DNA from: Sinomonas sp. ASV486
Lineage (GTDB): Bacteria; Actinomycetota; Actinomycetes; Actinomycetales; Micrococcaceae
Length of the DNA: 64,000 nucleotides
NCBI RefSeq assembly: GCF_030908215.1
Contig: NZ_JAVFJK010000013.1
Location: 22,993-86,992 of the forward strand
Direction: 5' to 3'
A program made the translations under genes and the position numbers. The notes under the pieces are model-generated. The model saw nothing but the letters and a program-made list of their open reading frames with translations, was not told the origin of the DNA and ran no database searches. How positions within the stretch are numbered: the stretch's first letter is position 1; the number at the start of each line of letters is the position of its first letter. Positions 33,767 through 43,025 of the stretch are shown here, one piece after another.

Positions 33767-34213
33767 ATGCTGTTCGACCACAACAACGATGAGCCGATCC
33801 GAGTCCTGACCGACGCCGAGAGCTGGGAGCTCCTCGACAACGCCCGCCACGGGCGCCTTGCCACGGCCGCTGCCGGCGAGCTGGACATCGTACCGATCAA
33901 CTTCAGGGCCTCCGGCGGGAAGCTGTACCTGAAGACGACCCCCGGCACGAAGCTCGCGGAGCTGACGATCCATCCGCAGGTGGCCTTCGAGGCGGATGGG
34001 ATCCTCCAGGATGAGGCCTGGAGCGTAGTGGTCAAGGGAACGGCCCGGGTGCTCGAGCACGCCGACGAGATCGCGGCCGCCGAGGCGGTCGGCGTCGAGA
34101 CCTGGCTGCCTACACCCAAGACCGTGTACGTCGAGCTGGCACCCACAACGATCGCGGGCCGGCACTTCCTGCTCGGCGCCGAGCCCGAGCAGACGACGGC
34201 GCGGGACTACTGA
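33767..34213 (+). CDS. pyridoxamine 5'-phosphate oxidase-like flavin protein
   Basis: A 148-residue split-barrel protein of the PPOx superfamily: RVLTDAESWELLDNARHGRLATAAAGELDIVPINF matches the N-terminal pattern of actinobacterial F420/FMN-binding members (seen as NARHGRLATAAAGELDIVP). It may reduce or sequester small molecules using FMN or F420. The ATG has AAGAGAGGGG upstream and lies 54 nt after the disulfide reductase gene, consistent with a two-gene redox operon ended by the hairpin at 34216-34238. Confidence 0.8.
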   Translation: MLFDHNNDEPIRVLTDAESWELLDNARHGRLATAAAGELDIVPINFRASGGKLYLKTTPGTKLAELTIHPQVAFEADGILQDEAWSVVVKGTARVLEHADEIAAAEAVGVETWLPTPKTVYVELAPTTIAGRHFLLGAEPEQTTARDY

Positions 34214-34215
34214 CA

Positions 34216-34238
34216 CTCGGCGCCCAACCGGCGCCGAG
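34216..34238 (+). terminator. terminator hairpin
   Basis: CTCGGCGCC and GGCGCCGAG pair perfectly around CAACC, immediately after the pyridoxamine-oxidase-like gene and 23 nt before the IclR start. Confidence 0.7.
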
Positions 34239-34261
34239 GCGGCCCTGAAAGGGGCGAAAAC

Positions 34262-35044
34262 ATGGCCAACTCGCCGTCGGGCGAATCGATGGTGCACCGG
34301 ATCGTGCGCGTCATCGAGGCGTTCGACGGCGAGCACCACACCCTCAGCGCCGCGGAGCTCGCGCGACGCTCAGGGCTCCCGAGCAGCACCGCGTACAGGA
34401 TCGTCGACGAGCTGCTCGCCGAGTCGGTCCTGGACCGCGACGGCCAGCGGCTGCGCCTCGGGACCCGGCTGTGGGAGCTCGTCTCCCGCGGATCCAAGGT
34501 TCTGGGCCTGCGCGAGGCCGCGCTGCCCTTCATGGAGGACGTCCAGTCCGTGGTCGGGCACCACACGACGCTCGGTGTCGTCGACCAACAGGACGTGCTC
34601 TACATCGAGCGGATCGGGTCCAGCGAGTCCGCCGTCAACATCACCCGGGTCGCGGGGCGCCTGCCCATCCACGCGACGTCGACCGGACTCGTCCTGACCG
34701 CGTTCGGCCCGGTCGACGCCCAAGAGACTTTCCTGCGACGGCGCCTCCCGAAGCTCACGGACACCACTGTCACCGACCCGGACGAGCTGCGGCGCCAGCT
34801 CGCCGAGATCCGCCGCTCCGGGTACTGCGTCATGCCCGGCACGATCGTGCCGGAGTCTACGGGGGTGGCGGTCCCGGTCTTCAACGCCGACGGGGCCGCA
34901 GTCGCGGCCCTGAGCGTGGTCATCCCCCGCGTGAACGGACCGGTCCAGACCTCCATTACCGCTCTCCAGACGGCGTCACGCGGCATCTCTCGCGCACTCG
35001 GATGGGACGGGACCCTCCGCGACGCCATCCGCCGGAGCCTCTGA
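34262..35044 (+). CDS. IclR-family transcriptional regulator
   Basis: A 260-residue IclR protein: winged helix at about residues 8-70 (LSAAELARRSGLPSSTAYRIVDELLAESVLDRD) and a C-terminal effector domain (about 85-255) with HTTLGVVDQQDVLYIERIGS and VAVPVFNADGAAVAALSVVIP. It heads the catabolic cluster, and CTTCCC-N7-GGGAAG at 35075-35093, between it and the first flavoprotein gene, is a likely operator. A second IclR at 41937 has the same architecture. Start ATG 34262 with AAAGGGG upstream. Confidence 0.9.
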   Translation: MANSPSGESMVHRIVRVIEAFDGEHHTLSAAELARRSGLPSSTAYRIVDELLAESVLDRDGQRLRLGTRLWELVSRGSKVLGLREAALPFMEDVQSVVGHHTTLGVVDQQDVLYIERIGSSESAVNITRVAGRLPIHATSTGLVLTAFGPVDAQETFLRRRLPKLTDTTVTDPDELRRQLAEIRRSGYCVMPGTIVPESTGVAVPVFNADGAAVAALSVVIPRVNGPVQTSITALQTASRGISRALGWDGTLRDAIRRSL

Positions 35045-35074
35045 CCCCCCACCTCCGACCGCCTCCCGAAGCAA

Positions 35075-35093
35075 CTTCCCGATCATTGGGAAG
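35075..35093. promoter_or_regulatory. inverted repeat, candidate IclR operator
   Basis: CTTCCC-GATCATT-GGGAAG, a perfect 6-bp repeat with 7-nt spacer, 74 nt before the first flavoprotein start. A related CTTCCG...CGGAAG repeat occurs before the P450 gene. Confidence 0.5.
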
Positions 35094-35166
35094 ATGTGAT
35101 CCACCGAACACTCTCGGATGCGACGCTCGATTCCAGCCAGTTCACCGGCTCGAAGGAGAGTCCCCC

Positions 35167-36921
35167 ATGAAATACCTCAACGGCACCCCTCAGGCCACGT
35201 ACGACGTCGTCGTGCTCGGCTCGGGCGCGGGAGCGCTCACTGCCGCCGCGACCGCAGCGCGAGCAGGCAAGTCCGTCTTCGTCCTCGAGAAGGCCAGCCT
35301 CCTCGGCGGCACGAGCGCGATCTCGGGCGGCATGCTCTGGATCGCCGCCAACCACTATGCCCGCCAGCGCGGCAGCGGCGAGGGCGGCTTCAGCGACACG
35401 GCGGAGGCCGCCGCCCAGTACGTCCGGGCCGTCTCCCGGGGCCGCGGCCGCGAGGAGCTCCTCGACGCCGCCGTCTCCTACGGCGACTCCATGCTCCGCT
35501 ACGCCGAAGACGAGCTCGGCGTCAGGTTCCTATTCCTCGACAACTTCCCGGACTACCGCCAGGATCTCCCGGGCGCAGTCGACGGCGGCCGGACCATCGA
35601 GCCGCAGCTGGCCGACATCGACGAGCTGCTCGGCGACCTCGGCCAGCACGTGCGGTCGGACGGCCGCGCACCGTTCACGATGCAGGAGTACGAGGACTGG
35701 GGCGCCTTCACCCGCTTCCCGTGGGACGAGCTCGACGCCCGTGCGAAGGCGGGCCTCGTCGCGAAGGGCCGCGCCCTCATCACGATGCTGCTCGCGGCCG
35801 CGGTGCGGGACGGCGTCCACGTCGCCGTCGAGGCCCGCGGCGAGCGGCTGCTGCACAACGGACAGCCGGCGCACGACGGCGGGCGGGTCACCGGCGTCGT
35901 GCTGGCCACGGGCGAGGAGATCGCCGCGGGCGAGGCAGTGGTGATCGGAACGGGCGGGTTCGAGTGGGACCACGCGCTCGCCGACTCGATGCTCGCGAGC
36001 CGCCTCCACACGATGTGCTCTCCGCCCACGAACGAGGGTGACGGCCTGCGAATGGCCCAGCGCCTCGGCGCCCAGACGCGCGGGACGCGCGAGGCCTGGT
36101 GGGCGCCCATGTCCATCACCGGTGACACGCGGGACGGGCGCCCGATCGGCACGCTCCTGCGCTTCGAGCGGCAGGGCCCGGGGTCGATCATGGTCAACCG
36201 CCACGGCCGCCGGTTCGCCAACGAGTCCCAGAACTACAACGACCTGGCCCGGTGCCTCCAGTCGTGGGACTCCCCGAACAACGCCACGCTCAACACCCCG
36301 GCCCACGTCGTCTTCGACCAGGCCTACCTCGAGCGGTACGGCCTCCTCGCCCACCGGGCGGGCGAGCCCACGCCGGACTACCTCGTCGAGGGCGCCACCC
36401 TCACGGAGCTCGCCGCGAAGATCAGCGTGCCGGCCGCGAACCTCGTCGCAACCGTCGAGCGGTTCAACGAGTTCGCGGTCAAGGGCGAGGACCCGGACTT
36501 CCATCGGGGCGAGACCGCCTACGACCGTTACTGGGGCGACGCCGGCAACGCGTGGCCCAATCCCTCGCTGGGCCCGCTCGAGCGGGGCCCGTTCTACGCC
36601 CTCGAGGTGGTCAACGGCGCGTTCGGCACGAACGGCGGCATCGCCACTGACGGGCGAGCGCGCGTGCTCGACGTCGACGGCGCCGCAATCCCGGGCCTGT
36701 TCGCCGTGGGCAACGCGACCGAGAGCGCCTACGCCGCGGGCTACCCCGGCGCGGGCGCAACGCTCGGCCCGCTCATGACCATGGGGTACCTCGTGGGCCG
36801 CACGATCGCCGGCCAGTCGGCGGACTACGAACCCGCCGCGGACGACGCCGTCCCGTCCGTCCGCGGGAACCTCGCCGACGCTGGGCTTGCGGGAGCCGAA
36901 CTCGAAGGAGCCGTCCGATGA
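35167..36921 (+). CDS. FAD-dependent dehydrogenase, 3-ketosteroid Δ1-dehydrogenase-like
   Basis: A 584-residue flavoprotein of the fumarate reductase/3-ketosteroid dehydrogenase superfamily. FAD binding is shown by VVLGSGAGALTAAATAARAG (residues 13-32) and LEKASLLGGTSAISGG; the C-terminal motif AAGYPGAGATLGP matches the KstD YPGAG region that contacts substrate and flavin. It probably desaturates or reduces a cyclic ketone. Shine-Dalgarno GAAGGAGAG precedes ATG 35167. Its stop overlaps the Dabb gene start (ATGA). A paralogue lies at 38651. Confidence 0.85.
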   Translation: MKYLNGTPQATYDVVVLGSGAGALTAAATAARAGKSVFVLEKASLLGGTSAISGGMLWIAANHYARQRGSGEGGFSDTAEAAAQYVRAVSRGRGREELLDAAVSYGDSMLRYAEDELGVRFLFLDNFPDYRQDLPGAVDGGRTIEPQLADIDELLGDLGQHVRSDGRAPFTMQEYEDWGAFTRFPWDELDARAKAGLVAKGRALITMLLAAAVRDGVHVAVEARGERLLHNGQPAHDGGRVTGVVLATGEEIAAGEAVVIGTGGFEWDHALADSMLASRLHTMCSPPTNEGDGLRMAQRLGAQTRGTREAWWAPMSITGDTRDGRPIGTLLRFERQGPGSIMVNRHGRRFANESQNYNDLARCLQSWDSPNNATLNTPAHVVFDQAYLERYGLLAHRAGEPTPDYLVEGATLTELAAKISVPAANLVATVERFNEFAVKGEDPDFHRGETAYDRYWGDAGNAWPNPSLGPLERGPFYALEVVNGAFGTNGGIATDGRARVLDVDGAAIPGLFAVGNATESAYAAGYPGAGATLGPLMTMGYLVGRTIAGQSADYEPAADDAVPSVRGNLADAGLAGAELEGAVR

Positions 36922-37223
36922 TCCGCCACGCCGTCCTGTTCAAGTTCACGCCCGATTTCCCCGCCGAGCAGCGCGCGGCCTGGACCGCCGGGCTCGACCG
37001 GATGCGCGGCAACGTCCCCGGCCTCCTGGCCCTCACGCACGGGCCCGACGTCATCCGCTCGGAGCGGGCCTTCGACTACGCCATCGTCGCGGACTTCGCG
37101 TCCGTCGCCGACATCGAGGTCTACAACACCCATCCCCTGCACGAGCCGCTGAAGAAGTACTCCTTCCCGAACAGCGAGCAGATCATCTCCGTCGACTTCG
37201 AGATCCCCAAGGACACCCCATGA
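36918..37223 (+). CDS. Dabb (dimeric α/β barrel) family protein
   Basis: A 101-residue stand-alone Dabb domain: MIRHAVLFKFTPDF at the N-terminus with the conserved His, FDYAIVADFASVADIEVYNTHPLHE in the second half. The family forms dimers; members are stress proteins, but some act as cyclases or olivetolic-acid-cyclase-like enzymes. Its start overlaps the upstream flavoprotein gene and its stop overlaps the transporter gene, each by 4 nt, so it is made in fixed ratio with them and probably works on the pathway intermediate. That role is inference. Confidence 0.85.
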   Translation: MIRHAVLFKFTPDFPAEQRAAWTAGLDRMRGNVPGLLALTHGPDVIRSERAFDYAIVADFASVADIEVYNTHPLHEPLKKYSFPNSEQIISVDFEIPKDTP

Positions 37224-38632
37224 GCACTGCAGCCCGCCCCCACCCAGCCGGCCCGTCAGCGCCCGGCGCCCCCGCGCCGTCGCACGTCGCCACGGACGCC
37301 CCGCGCAAGACGCCCGGCAAGACTCCGGGCAAGACTCCGGGCAAGGCGGCACTTGCGTCCTTCCTCGGCTCCACCCTCGAGTACTACGACTTCTTCATCT
37401 ACGGCACGGCCGCGGCCCTCGTGTTCCCGGCCCTGTTCTTCCCCGCCGACAACCCGACGGTGGGCCTCATCGCGGCGTTCGCCACGTTCGGCGTGGCTTA
37501 TGTGGCCCGCCCCCTCGGCGGCATGGTCATGGGCCACTTCGGCGACCGGCTCGGGCGCCGCAACGTCCTCCTCGTAACCCTGTCCCTCATGGGTCTGGCC
37601 TCGCTGGGCATCGGCTTCCTGCCCACGTACGACTCGGTTGGCCTCCTCGCCCCCGTGCTCCTGACCCTCGGACGGCTGCTCCAGGGCTTCTCCGCCGGCG
37701 CCGAGTCGGCGGGCGCCTCAACCCTGACGCTCGAGCACTCCCCCGAGGGCAGGCGCGGCTTCTTCACCTCGTTCGTCATGACCGGCTACGCGTCCGGCAT
37801 GGTCCTCGCGACCATCGTGTTCGTCCCGATCACCTCCCTGCCGAAGGCCGACCTCATGGCGTGGGGCTGGCGCGTTCCGTTCTGGTGCTCGATCGTGGTG
37901 CTCGCGATCGCCTACTGGGTGCGGACGCACCTCGAGGAAACCCCGGTGTTCGAGGAGGCCCGCGAGTCGGACACGCGCAGGAAGCTCCCCCTCGGCCAGG
38001 TGCTGCGGTTCCAGGCGGCCGACGTGGTCCGCGTCCTGTTCATGTCCATTTTCTCTGTGATGCAGACGATCTTCACGGTGTTCGGCCTCTCCTACGCCAC
38101 GGCCCACGGCGGACTCGACAGGGGCGCGATCCTCACGATCAACGCGGTGACCATCGGCCTGTCCATGGCCGTCATGCCCGCCGTCGCCGCCCTGTCCGAC
38201 CGGATCGGCAGGAGGCCCGTGCTCCTCGTCTCCATGGTGGGCTGCATTGCCGCCCTCTTCGGCTACTTCTGGGCGCTCGGCACCGGGAACCTCGTCCTCG
38301 TCTTCGTCGCGAGCTTCCTCTTCATGACCGTCCTGTACTCGGGATTCAACGGCGCATGGCCCAGCTTCTTCGCCGAGCTCTTCGCCGCACCCGTCCGGTA
38401 CACCGGCATGGCGCTGGGCAACCAGCTCGGCCTGCTCGTCGCCGGATTCGGACCCATGATCGGCGGCCTGCTCATGACCTCCGGCCCCACCGGCTGGATC
38501 CCCGTCGCCGTGTTCGGGTCGGTCTGCGCGCTCGCGGCCATCATCGCCGTCGCGACCTCGAGGGAAACCGCCCGCACCCCGATCGACGAGCTCGGCGAGC
38601 CGTACCTCAAGGCCGTCGCGGCCAAGCGCTGA
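37220..38632 (+). CDS. MFS transporter, metabolite:H+ symporter (MHS) family
   Basis: A 470-residue transporter with twelve predicted helices. The MHS signature is present: STLEYYDFFIYGTAAAL near residue 53, GGMVMGHFGDRLGRRNVLL between helices 2 and 3, and a second GRR loop DRIGRRPVLL. It most likely imports an organic acid or related substrate with protons. Before helix 1 lies a positively charged tail with a tandem KTPG repeat (residues ~29-41). Its ATG overlaps the Dabb stop. It is probably the uptake system of the surrounding catabolic operon. Confidence 0.9.
   Translation: MSTAARPHPAGPSAPGAPAPSHVATDAPRKTPGKTPGKTPGKAALASFLGSTLEYYDFFIYGTAAALVFPALFFPADNPTVGLIAAFATFGVAYVARPLGGMVMGHFGDRLGRRNVLLVTLSLMGLASLGIGFLPTYDSVGLLAPVLLTLGRLLQGFSAGAESAGASTLTLEHSPEGRRGFFTSFVMTGYASGMVLATIVFVPITSLPKADLMAWGWRVPFWCSIVVLAIAYWVRTHLEETPVFEEARESDTRRKLPLGQVLRFQAADVVRVLFMSIFSVMQTIFTVFGLSYATAHGGLDRGAILTINAVTIGLSMAVMPAVAALSDRIGRRPVLLVSMVGCIAALFGYFWALGTGNLVLVFVASFLFMTVLYSGFNGAWPSFFAELFAAPVRYTGMALGNQLGLLVAGFGPMIGGLLMTSGPTGWIPVAVFGSVCALAAIIAVATSRETARTPIDELGEPYLKAVAAKR
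37306..37341 (+). repeat. 12-bp tandem repeat inside the MHS transporter gene
   Basis: Three successive AAGAC(T/G)CC(G)GGC units encode KTPG KTPG KTPG in the cytosolic N-terminal tail. Likely prone to copy-number change. Confidence 0.7.
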
Positions 38633-38650
38633 CCCACAACACGAACAGGA

Positions 38651-40408
38651 ATGACACCAGTGAAGAAGACAGCAGCCTGCGACGTCCTCGTCGTCGGATC
38701 CGGAGCCGCGGGCATGGCCGCCGCGCTCAAGGCGGCCAGCCAGGGCCTGAGCGTGATCGTCGCCGAGAAGGAGCAGTACTTCGGCGGTACCACCGCAATC
38801 TCCGCGGGATGGGCCTGGGTTCCGGGCAACAGGGTGGGCGCCGCGGCAGGCGACACGCGTGAGGAGGTCGAGACCTATCTGAAGAACCTCGCTCCGGGGA
38901 CGTACGACGCCGACGGCGTCGCGCAGTTCCTCGATGCCGTCCCCGAGGCGCTGGACTTCTTCGAGCGGGAGACCGACGTCGAGTTCGTCTACCCCGAGAA
39001 GGCGCCCGACTACCAGATGGACCTCCCGGGCGCCCGCCTCGGTGGCCGCGCGATCCTGCCGAAGGACACCGACGCCCGCATCCTGGGCGACAAGCGCCTG
39101 CTCATGCAGCCCTACCTGTCCTCCTACACGGTGTTCGGGTACATGCCGCAGGTGGGACCCGACATGAATGAGTTCGTCCATGTCAACCAGTCGGTGAAGT
39201 CCTTCGTGTACGTCGCGAAGAAGCTCCTGCGCACGTGGCTCGACACCGCACGCTACCGCCGGCCCGTGCTCCGCACGAACGGAAACGCCCTCATGACCCT
39301 CATGGTCAAGAGCGCCTACGACGCGGGCGTGCGGATGTGGACATCCTCGCCCGTCGTCTCGCTCACGCGAGGAGACGACGGCGCGGTCACCGGGGCGGTG
39401 CTCGGCGGCGAGCACCCCGTGCGGGTCGAGGCGAAGCTCGGCGTCGTCCTCGCCGCGGGCGGATTCTCCGGCAACGCCGAGCTGCGCAGGCAGTACTTCC
39501 CGCACGACGCCACGGGCGACGACCACTTCACGCCCACCGTCGGCCACGGCGGCGACGCCGCGACTCTGGCCCTGGCCGCGGGCGGGCGGATCGACGACGG
39601 CGTGTCCTCCGTCGGCTCGTGGGCCCCCGTGACGGTGTTCCGCTACCGCGACGGGCGCCAGCGCCTCTTCCCGCACCTGCGGGCCATTGGCCTGCCCGGT
39701 CTCATCGCCGTGGATCGCCATGGCAAGCGCTTCGGCAACGAGGCCCTGAGCTACCACGACTTCGGCGGGGCGATGATCGCGCACAACGCGGGCGAGGACA
39801 AGACCTTCGGGTGGGTCATCGGTGACGCGAAGACGATGCACAAGTACGGGATCGGCTACGCCAAGCCGTGGCCCATGCCGCGGGGCTACTTCTACAAGAC
39901 CGGCTATCTGGTCAAGGGACCGACGCTGGACGAGCTCGCAAGCAAGATCGGCGTCGACGCCGCTGGTCTCAAGGAGACGGTGGCCGAATTCAACGTGGGC
40001 GCACGCGCCGGCGAGGACCCCGAGTTCGGGCGTGGCTCGACCGAGTACAACCACTTCCGCGGGGACATGGACCACAAGCCCAATCCCAACCTGGCGCCCC
40101 TGGACAAGGGCCCGTTCTACGCCGCCAAGATCCAGATGGGCGACCTCGGCACGTTCGCGGGCATCGCCGTCGACCGCGACAACGTGGTCGTCACCGAGGA
40201 AGGCGCCCCGATCCCGGGCCTCTTCGCGGTCGGCGCGGCCGCGCGCAGCGTGTTCGGCGGCGGGTACCCGGGGTATGGCTCGCACATCGGCGCGGCGCTC
40301 GTGTTCGGGTACCGGGCGGGGCGCGATGTCGCCCGCCTCGCGGCAGCGAGAGGGATCAGGCGCGACGTGGAGCGAGGCCTCGAGGTCACCGAGGAGGCCG
40401 CACGATGA
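38651..40408 (+). CDS. FAD-dependent dehydrogenase, second KstD/fumarate-reductase-like paralogue
   Basis: A 585-residue flavoprotein: FAD motif VLVVGSGAAGMAAALKAASQG (residues 12-32, quoted in part as VVGSGAAGMAAAL), EKEQYFGGTTAISAG, and C-terminal GGGYPGYGSHIGAALVFGY, where YPGYG replaces the YPGAG of the first copy. It is closest to FAD-binding dehydrogenases of KstD/cholesterol catabolism type. ATG 38651 lies 18 nt after the transporter; its stop overlaps the SDR gene by 4 nt. The divergence of the substrate-contact motif from the paralogue suggests that the two act at different steps. Confidence 0.85.
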   Translation: MTPVKKTAACDVLVVGSGAAGMAAALKAASQGLSVIVAEKEQYFGGTTAISAGWAWVPGNRVGAAAGDTREEVETYLKNLAPGTYDADGVAQFLDAVPEALDFFERETDVEFVYPEKAPDYQMDLPGARLGGRAILPKDTDARILGDKRLLMQPYLSSYTVFGYMPQVGPDMNEFVHVNQSVKSFVYVAKKLLRTWLDTARYRRPVLRTNGNALMTLMVKSAYDAGVRMWTSSPVVSLTRGDDGAVTGAVLGGEHPVRVEAKLGVVLAAGGFSGNAELRRQYFPHDATGDDHFTPTVGHGGDAATLALAAGGRIDDGVSSVGSWAPVTVFRYRDGRQRLFPHLRAIGLPGLIAVDRHGKRFGNEALSYHDFGGAMIAHNAGEDKTFGWVIGDAKTMHKYGIGYAKPWPMPRGYFYKTGYLVKGPTLDELASKIGVDAAGLKETVAEFNVGARAGEDPEFGRGSTEYNHFRGDMDHKPNPNLAPLDKGPFYAAKIQMGDLGTFAGIAVDRDNVVVTEEGAPIPGLFAVGAAARSVFGGGYPGYGSHIGAALVFGYRAGRDVARLAAARGIRRDVERGLEVTEEAAR

Positions 40409-41184
40409 CCCCGGTATCGGATCGAGTCGCCGGGAAGGTCGCCCTCATCTCGGGTGCGGCCCGCGGCATGGGTGCCTCGCACGCGCAGGTCCTCGCGGAG
40501 CACGGCGCGAGCGTCGTCATCGCCGACCTGCTCGACGACGAGGGCCGCACCCTCGCCGAGAAGATCAATGCTGAGTCCAACACCGGGATCGGGCGCGACG
40601 TCGCCCTCTTCGTCCACCTCGACGTCACGGACTACGAAAGTTGGCAGCGCGCGGTGAATGCCGCCGTCGAACGCTTCGGGACGCTCGACGTGCTCGTCAA
40701 CAACGCTGGGATCTTCACGCGCGGCAGCGTCGAGGACGCAGACGTCGACGAGTGGCGCCGCACCATCGACATCGACCTGACCGGGAACTTCCTGGGCATG
40801 AAGGCCGCGGTGCCGGCCATGAAGGCCTCGGGCGGGTCGATCATCAACATCTCCTCGATCGCCGGGCTCGTCGGGTTCAAGAACCGGGCGGCCTACGCGG
40901 CCGCGAAGTGGGGGGTCCAGGGGCTCACCAAGACGAGCGCGATGGACCTAGGTCCGTACAACATCCGGGTCAACTCGGTGCACCCGGGCTCGGTCAAGAC
41001 GCCCATGACGGCGGGCCTGGCGCGCGGCTTCGGGCAGATTCCGCTGGGCCGTGACGCCGAGACGCAGGAGATCTCGGACCTCATCCTGTTCCTTGCCTCG
41101 GACGAGTCGAGCTTCATGACCGGCGCGAACCTCGCGATCGACGGCGGCGAGACCGCGGGGAACAACCTGCGGCAGGACGCCTAG
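40405..41184 (+). CDS. short-chain dehydrogenase/reductase (hydroxysteroid dehydrogenase-like)
   Basis: A 259-residue classical SDR with all key residues: cofactor motif SGAARGMGAS (about 16-25), DVLVNNAGI, catalytic Ser in INISSIAG, YAAAKWG as YxxxK and VNSVHPGSVKTPM. The SGAARGMG and HPGSVKTPM variants are typical of 3α/20β-hydroxysteroid dehydrogenase-like members, though also of terpene alcohol dehydrogenases. It oxidises a secondary alcohol or reduces a ketone with NAD(P). ATG overlaps the flavoprotein stop; the next SDR begins at the base after its stop. Confidence 0.9.
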   Translation: MTPVSDRVAGKVALISGAARGMGASHAQVLAEHGASVVIADLLDDEGRTLAEKINAESNTGIGRDVALFVHLDVTDYESWQRAVNAAVERFGTLDVLVNNAGIFTRGSVEDADVDEWRRTIDIDLTGNFLGMKAAVPAMKASGGSIINISSIAGLVGFKNRAAYAAAKWGVQGLTKTSAMDLGPYNIRVNSVHPGSVKTPMTAGLARGFGQIPLGRDAETQEISDLILFLASDESSFMTGANLAIDGGETAGNNLRQDA

Positions 41185-41934
41185 GTGGGCCAGGCATTCG
41201 CCGGCCGGGTGGCGGTGGTGACCGGCGCGGCGTCGGGCATCGGGGAGGCGACCGCGCGTCTGCTCGCCGGGCGCGGCGCCGCCGTGGTGATCGGGGACGT
41301 CGCGGAGGGGGCGGACGACGTCGCGCGCTCCCTCCGGGACGCCGGTCACCGCGCGCTGTGGGTACGCACTGACGTGACGGACGAGGACTCGGTGGCTGCG
41401 CTCATGGACCGCGCGGCCACCGAGTTCGGCTCGCTCGACGTCCTCGTGGCCAACGCCGGCATCGCCGAGCCGAAGGGGCCCCTGCACGAGCTCGATGTCG
41501 CCGCGTGGCGGCGGGTGGTCGAGATCGACCTCACCGGCGTTGCGCTGTGCGGCAAGCACGCGCTGCGGCACATGGTCGCTGCCGGGTCCGGGTCAATCGT
41601 CAACGTGTCCTCGATCCTCGGCACCGTGGGGCAGCGCAACAGTTCCTCGTACTCCGCCGCCAAGGCGGCCGTTGCGAACCTGACGCGGTCCACCGCCGTG
41701 ACGTACGCGGCGAGCGGGATCCGAGTCAACGCCGTCGCACCCGGGTACGCGGACACGCCCCTCGTGGCAGGCCTGCCCGAGGACGTGCGCGGCGGCATCG
41801 CCGCGAGCCAGCCGATCGGCCGGCTCGCTCGGCCCGAGGAGATCGCCGAGGCCATCGCGTTCCTCGCCTCGGACGCGGCCTCCTTCGTCGTGGGCACGAT
41901 CCTCGCCGTAGACGGCGGCTACACTGCCGTCTAG
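41185..41934 (+). CDS. short-chain dehydrogenase/reductase
   Basis: A 249-residue classical SDR: TGAASGIGEAT (about 13-23), DVLVANAGIAE (VANAG in place of NNAG), catalytic Ser in VNVSSILG, YSAAKAAV as YxxxK, VNAVAPGYADTPL and a C-terminal VDGGYTAV. It starts with GTG directly after the stop of the previous SDR, so translation is coupled. It probably catalyses a separate alcohol/ketone step of the same pathway. It differs from the first SDR throughout, so it is not a recent duplicate. Confidence 0.9.
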   Translation: MGQAFAGRVAVVTGAASGIGEATARLLAGRGAAVVIGDVAEGADDVARSLRDAGHRALWVRTDVTDEDSVAALMDRAATEFGSLDVLVANAGIAEPKGPLHELDVAAWRRVVEIDLTGVALCGKHALRHMVAAGSGSIVNVSSILGTVGQRNSSSYSAAKAAVANLTRSTAVTYAASGIRVNAVAPGYADTPLVAGLPEDVRGGIAASQPIGRLARPEEIAEAIAFLASDAASFVVGTILAVDGGYTAV

Positions 41935-41936
41935 CC

Positions 41937-42725
41937 ATGCCCGAACCCACACGTGATTCCATCATCAGCAGGGTGGTGCGGATCCTCAGCTGCTTCGACC
42001 GCAGCACGGCGGCCCTGAGCCTGAGCAGCCTCGCCCGCCGCTCAGGGCTGCCGCTCACCACCGCGCACCGAATCACGGACGAGCTCCTGCGCCACGGGCT
42101 GCTCGAGCGCGACTCCGCGGGCGACCTCCGGCCCGGCCTGCGGATGTGGGAGCTCGCGAACCGCGCCTCGCATGCCCTGACGCTCCGCGAGGCCTGCCTG
42201 CCGTTCATGGAGGATGTCCAGGCGGCGGTCCACCACCACGTCACCCTCGCCGTGCTCGACCGCGGCAGCGCCCTCTACGTCGAGAGGCTCTCCGCGCCCG
42301 AATCGCCGCTCGAGGCCGCGAACATCGCCCAGCGCATGCCGCTGCACGCCTCCTCGAGCGGCCTCGTCCTGCTCGCGTTCTCCGAGGCCGCCGTGCAGGC
42401 CCGAGCCCTGGCCGGCCCACTCGAGAAGGTCACGCCGGAGACCGTCACCGACCCCGCCGCACTCCGCCGGACCCTCGCCGACATCCGCCAGAAAGGCTTC
42501 GCGGCGCCACCGGGCATCGGTCGGACCGAGTGGATCGGCGTGGCCGTTCCCGTCTTCGGGTCCGAGAGGACGGCCGAGGGACCGGTCATCGCGGCGGCTC
42601 TCAACGCGATCCTCCCCCGCACCGAGGCCGACCTCGTCCCGCGGGTGGTCGTCGCACTCACGACGGCGGCCCACGGCGCCACCCGAGCCCTCCGCGGCAC
42701 GATCGGCCAGCCCGCGACCCCCTAA
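41937..42725 (+). CDS. IclR-family transcriptional regulator
   Basis: A 262-residue IclR protein: helix-turn-helix LSSLARRSGLPLTTAHRITDELLRHGLLERD and effector domain with HHHVTLAVLDRGSALYVERLS, HASSSGLVLLAF and GVAVPVFGSERT. It is distinct from but related to the IclR at 34262 (both have LREA-LPFMEDVQ). The ATG is 2 nt after the second SDR stop, making it part of the same transcript, and the P450 operon lies downstream after 463 nt. It may control one or both operons. Confidence 0.9.
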   Translation: MPEPTRDSIISRVVRILSCFDRSTAALSLSSLARRSGLPLTTAHRITDELLRHGLLERDSAGDLRPGLRMWELANRASHALTLREACLPFMEDVQAAVHHHVTLAVLDRGSALYVERLSAPESPLEAANIAQRMPLHASSSGLVLLAFSEAAVQARALAGPLEKVTPETVTDPAALRRTLADIRQKGFAAPPGIGRTEWIGVAVPVFGSERTAEGPVIAAALNAILPRTEADLVPRVVVALTTAAHGATRALRGTIGQPATP

Positions 42726-43025
42726 CCTCGAGTGGCCGCCTCGCCGCGATCCGTGTCTGCGCACGACGCCGTCCCCCGCCGAACGCCGCCCCCTCCCCGG
42801 ACGCAGGCCTCTCGCCAAGTTCAGGTCTCGCGACCAAGTGCGCTACGGGCCGACTCCATTGCGACAGCAGTACTTGACGACACGGACAGCGAGACGCGAA
42901 GCTCGCGGCGAAGTTCTGGCTGCCGGCTATCCCCGATCCCGAGGCCACAGGGCTCGACGTCGGCCTCACAGGACCCGGCCTCGGCAGGGTGGCCACCGCT
43001 CGAGGCCCGAGCGGGGGAGGCAATT

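Noticed and set aside
37718..40285. 855-codon open frame on the minus strand across the transporter and flavoprotein genes
   Set aside because: Shadow of G+C-rich coding DNA: the plus strand has two full-length known families with Shine-Dalgarno sequences; the minus product is low-complexity Arg/Glu/Gly/His without a domain. The same applies to long shadow frames at 251-2452 (-), 32204-34339 (-), 42658-44817 (-), 49680-52184 (-) and 53074-54969 (+).
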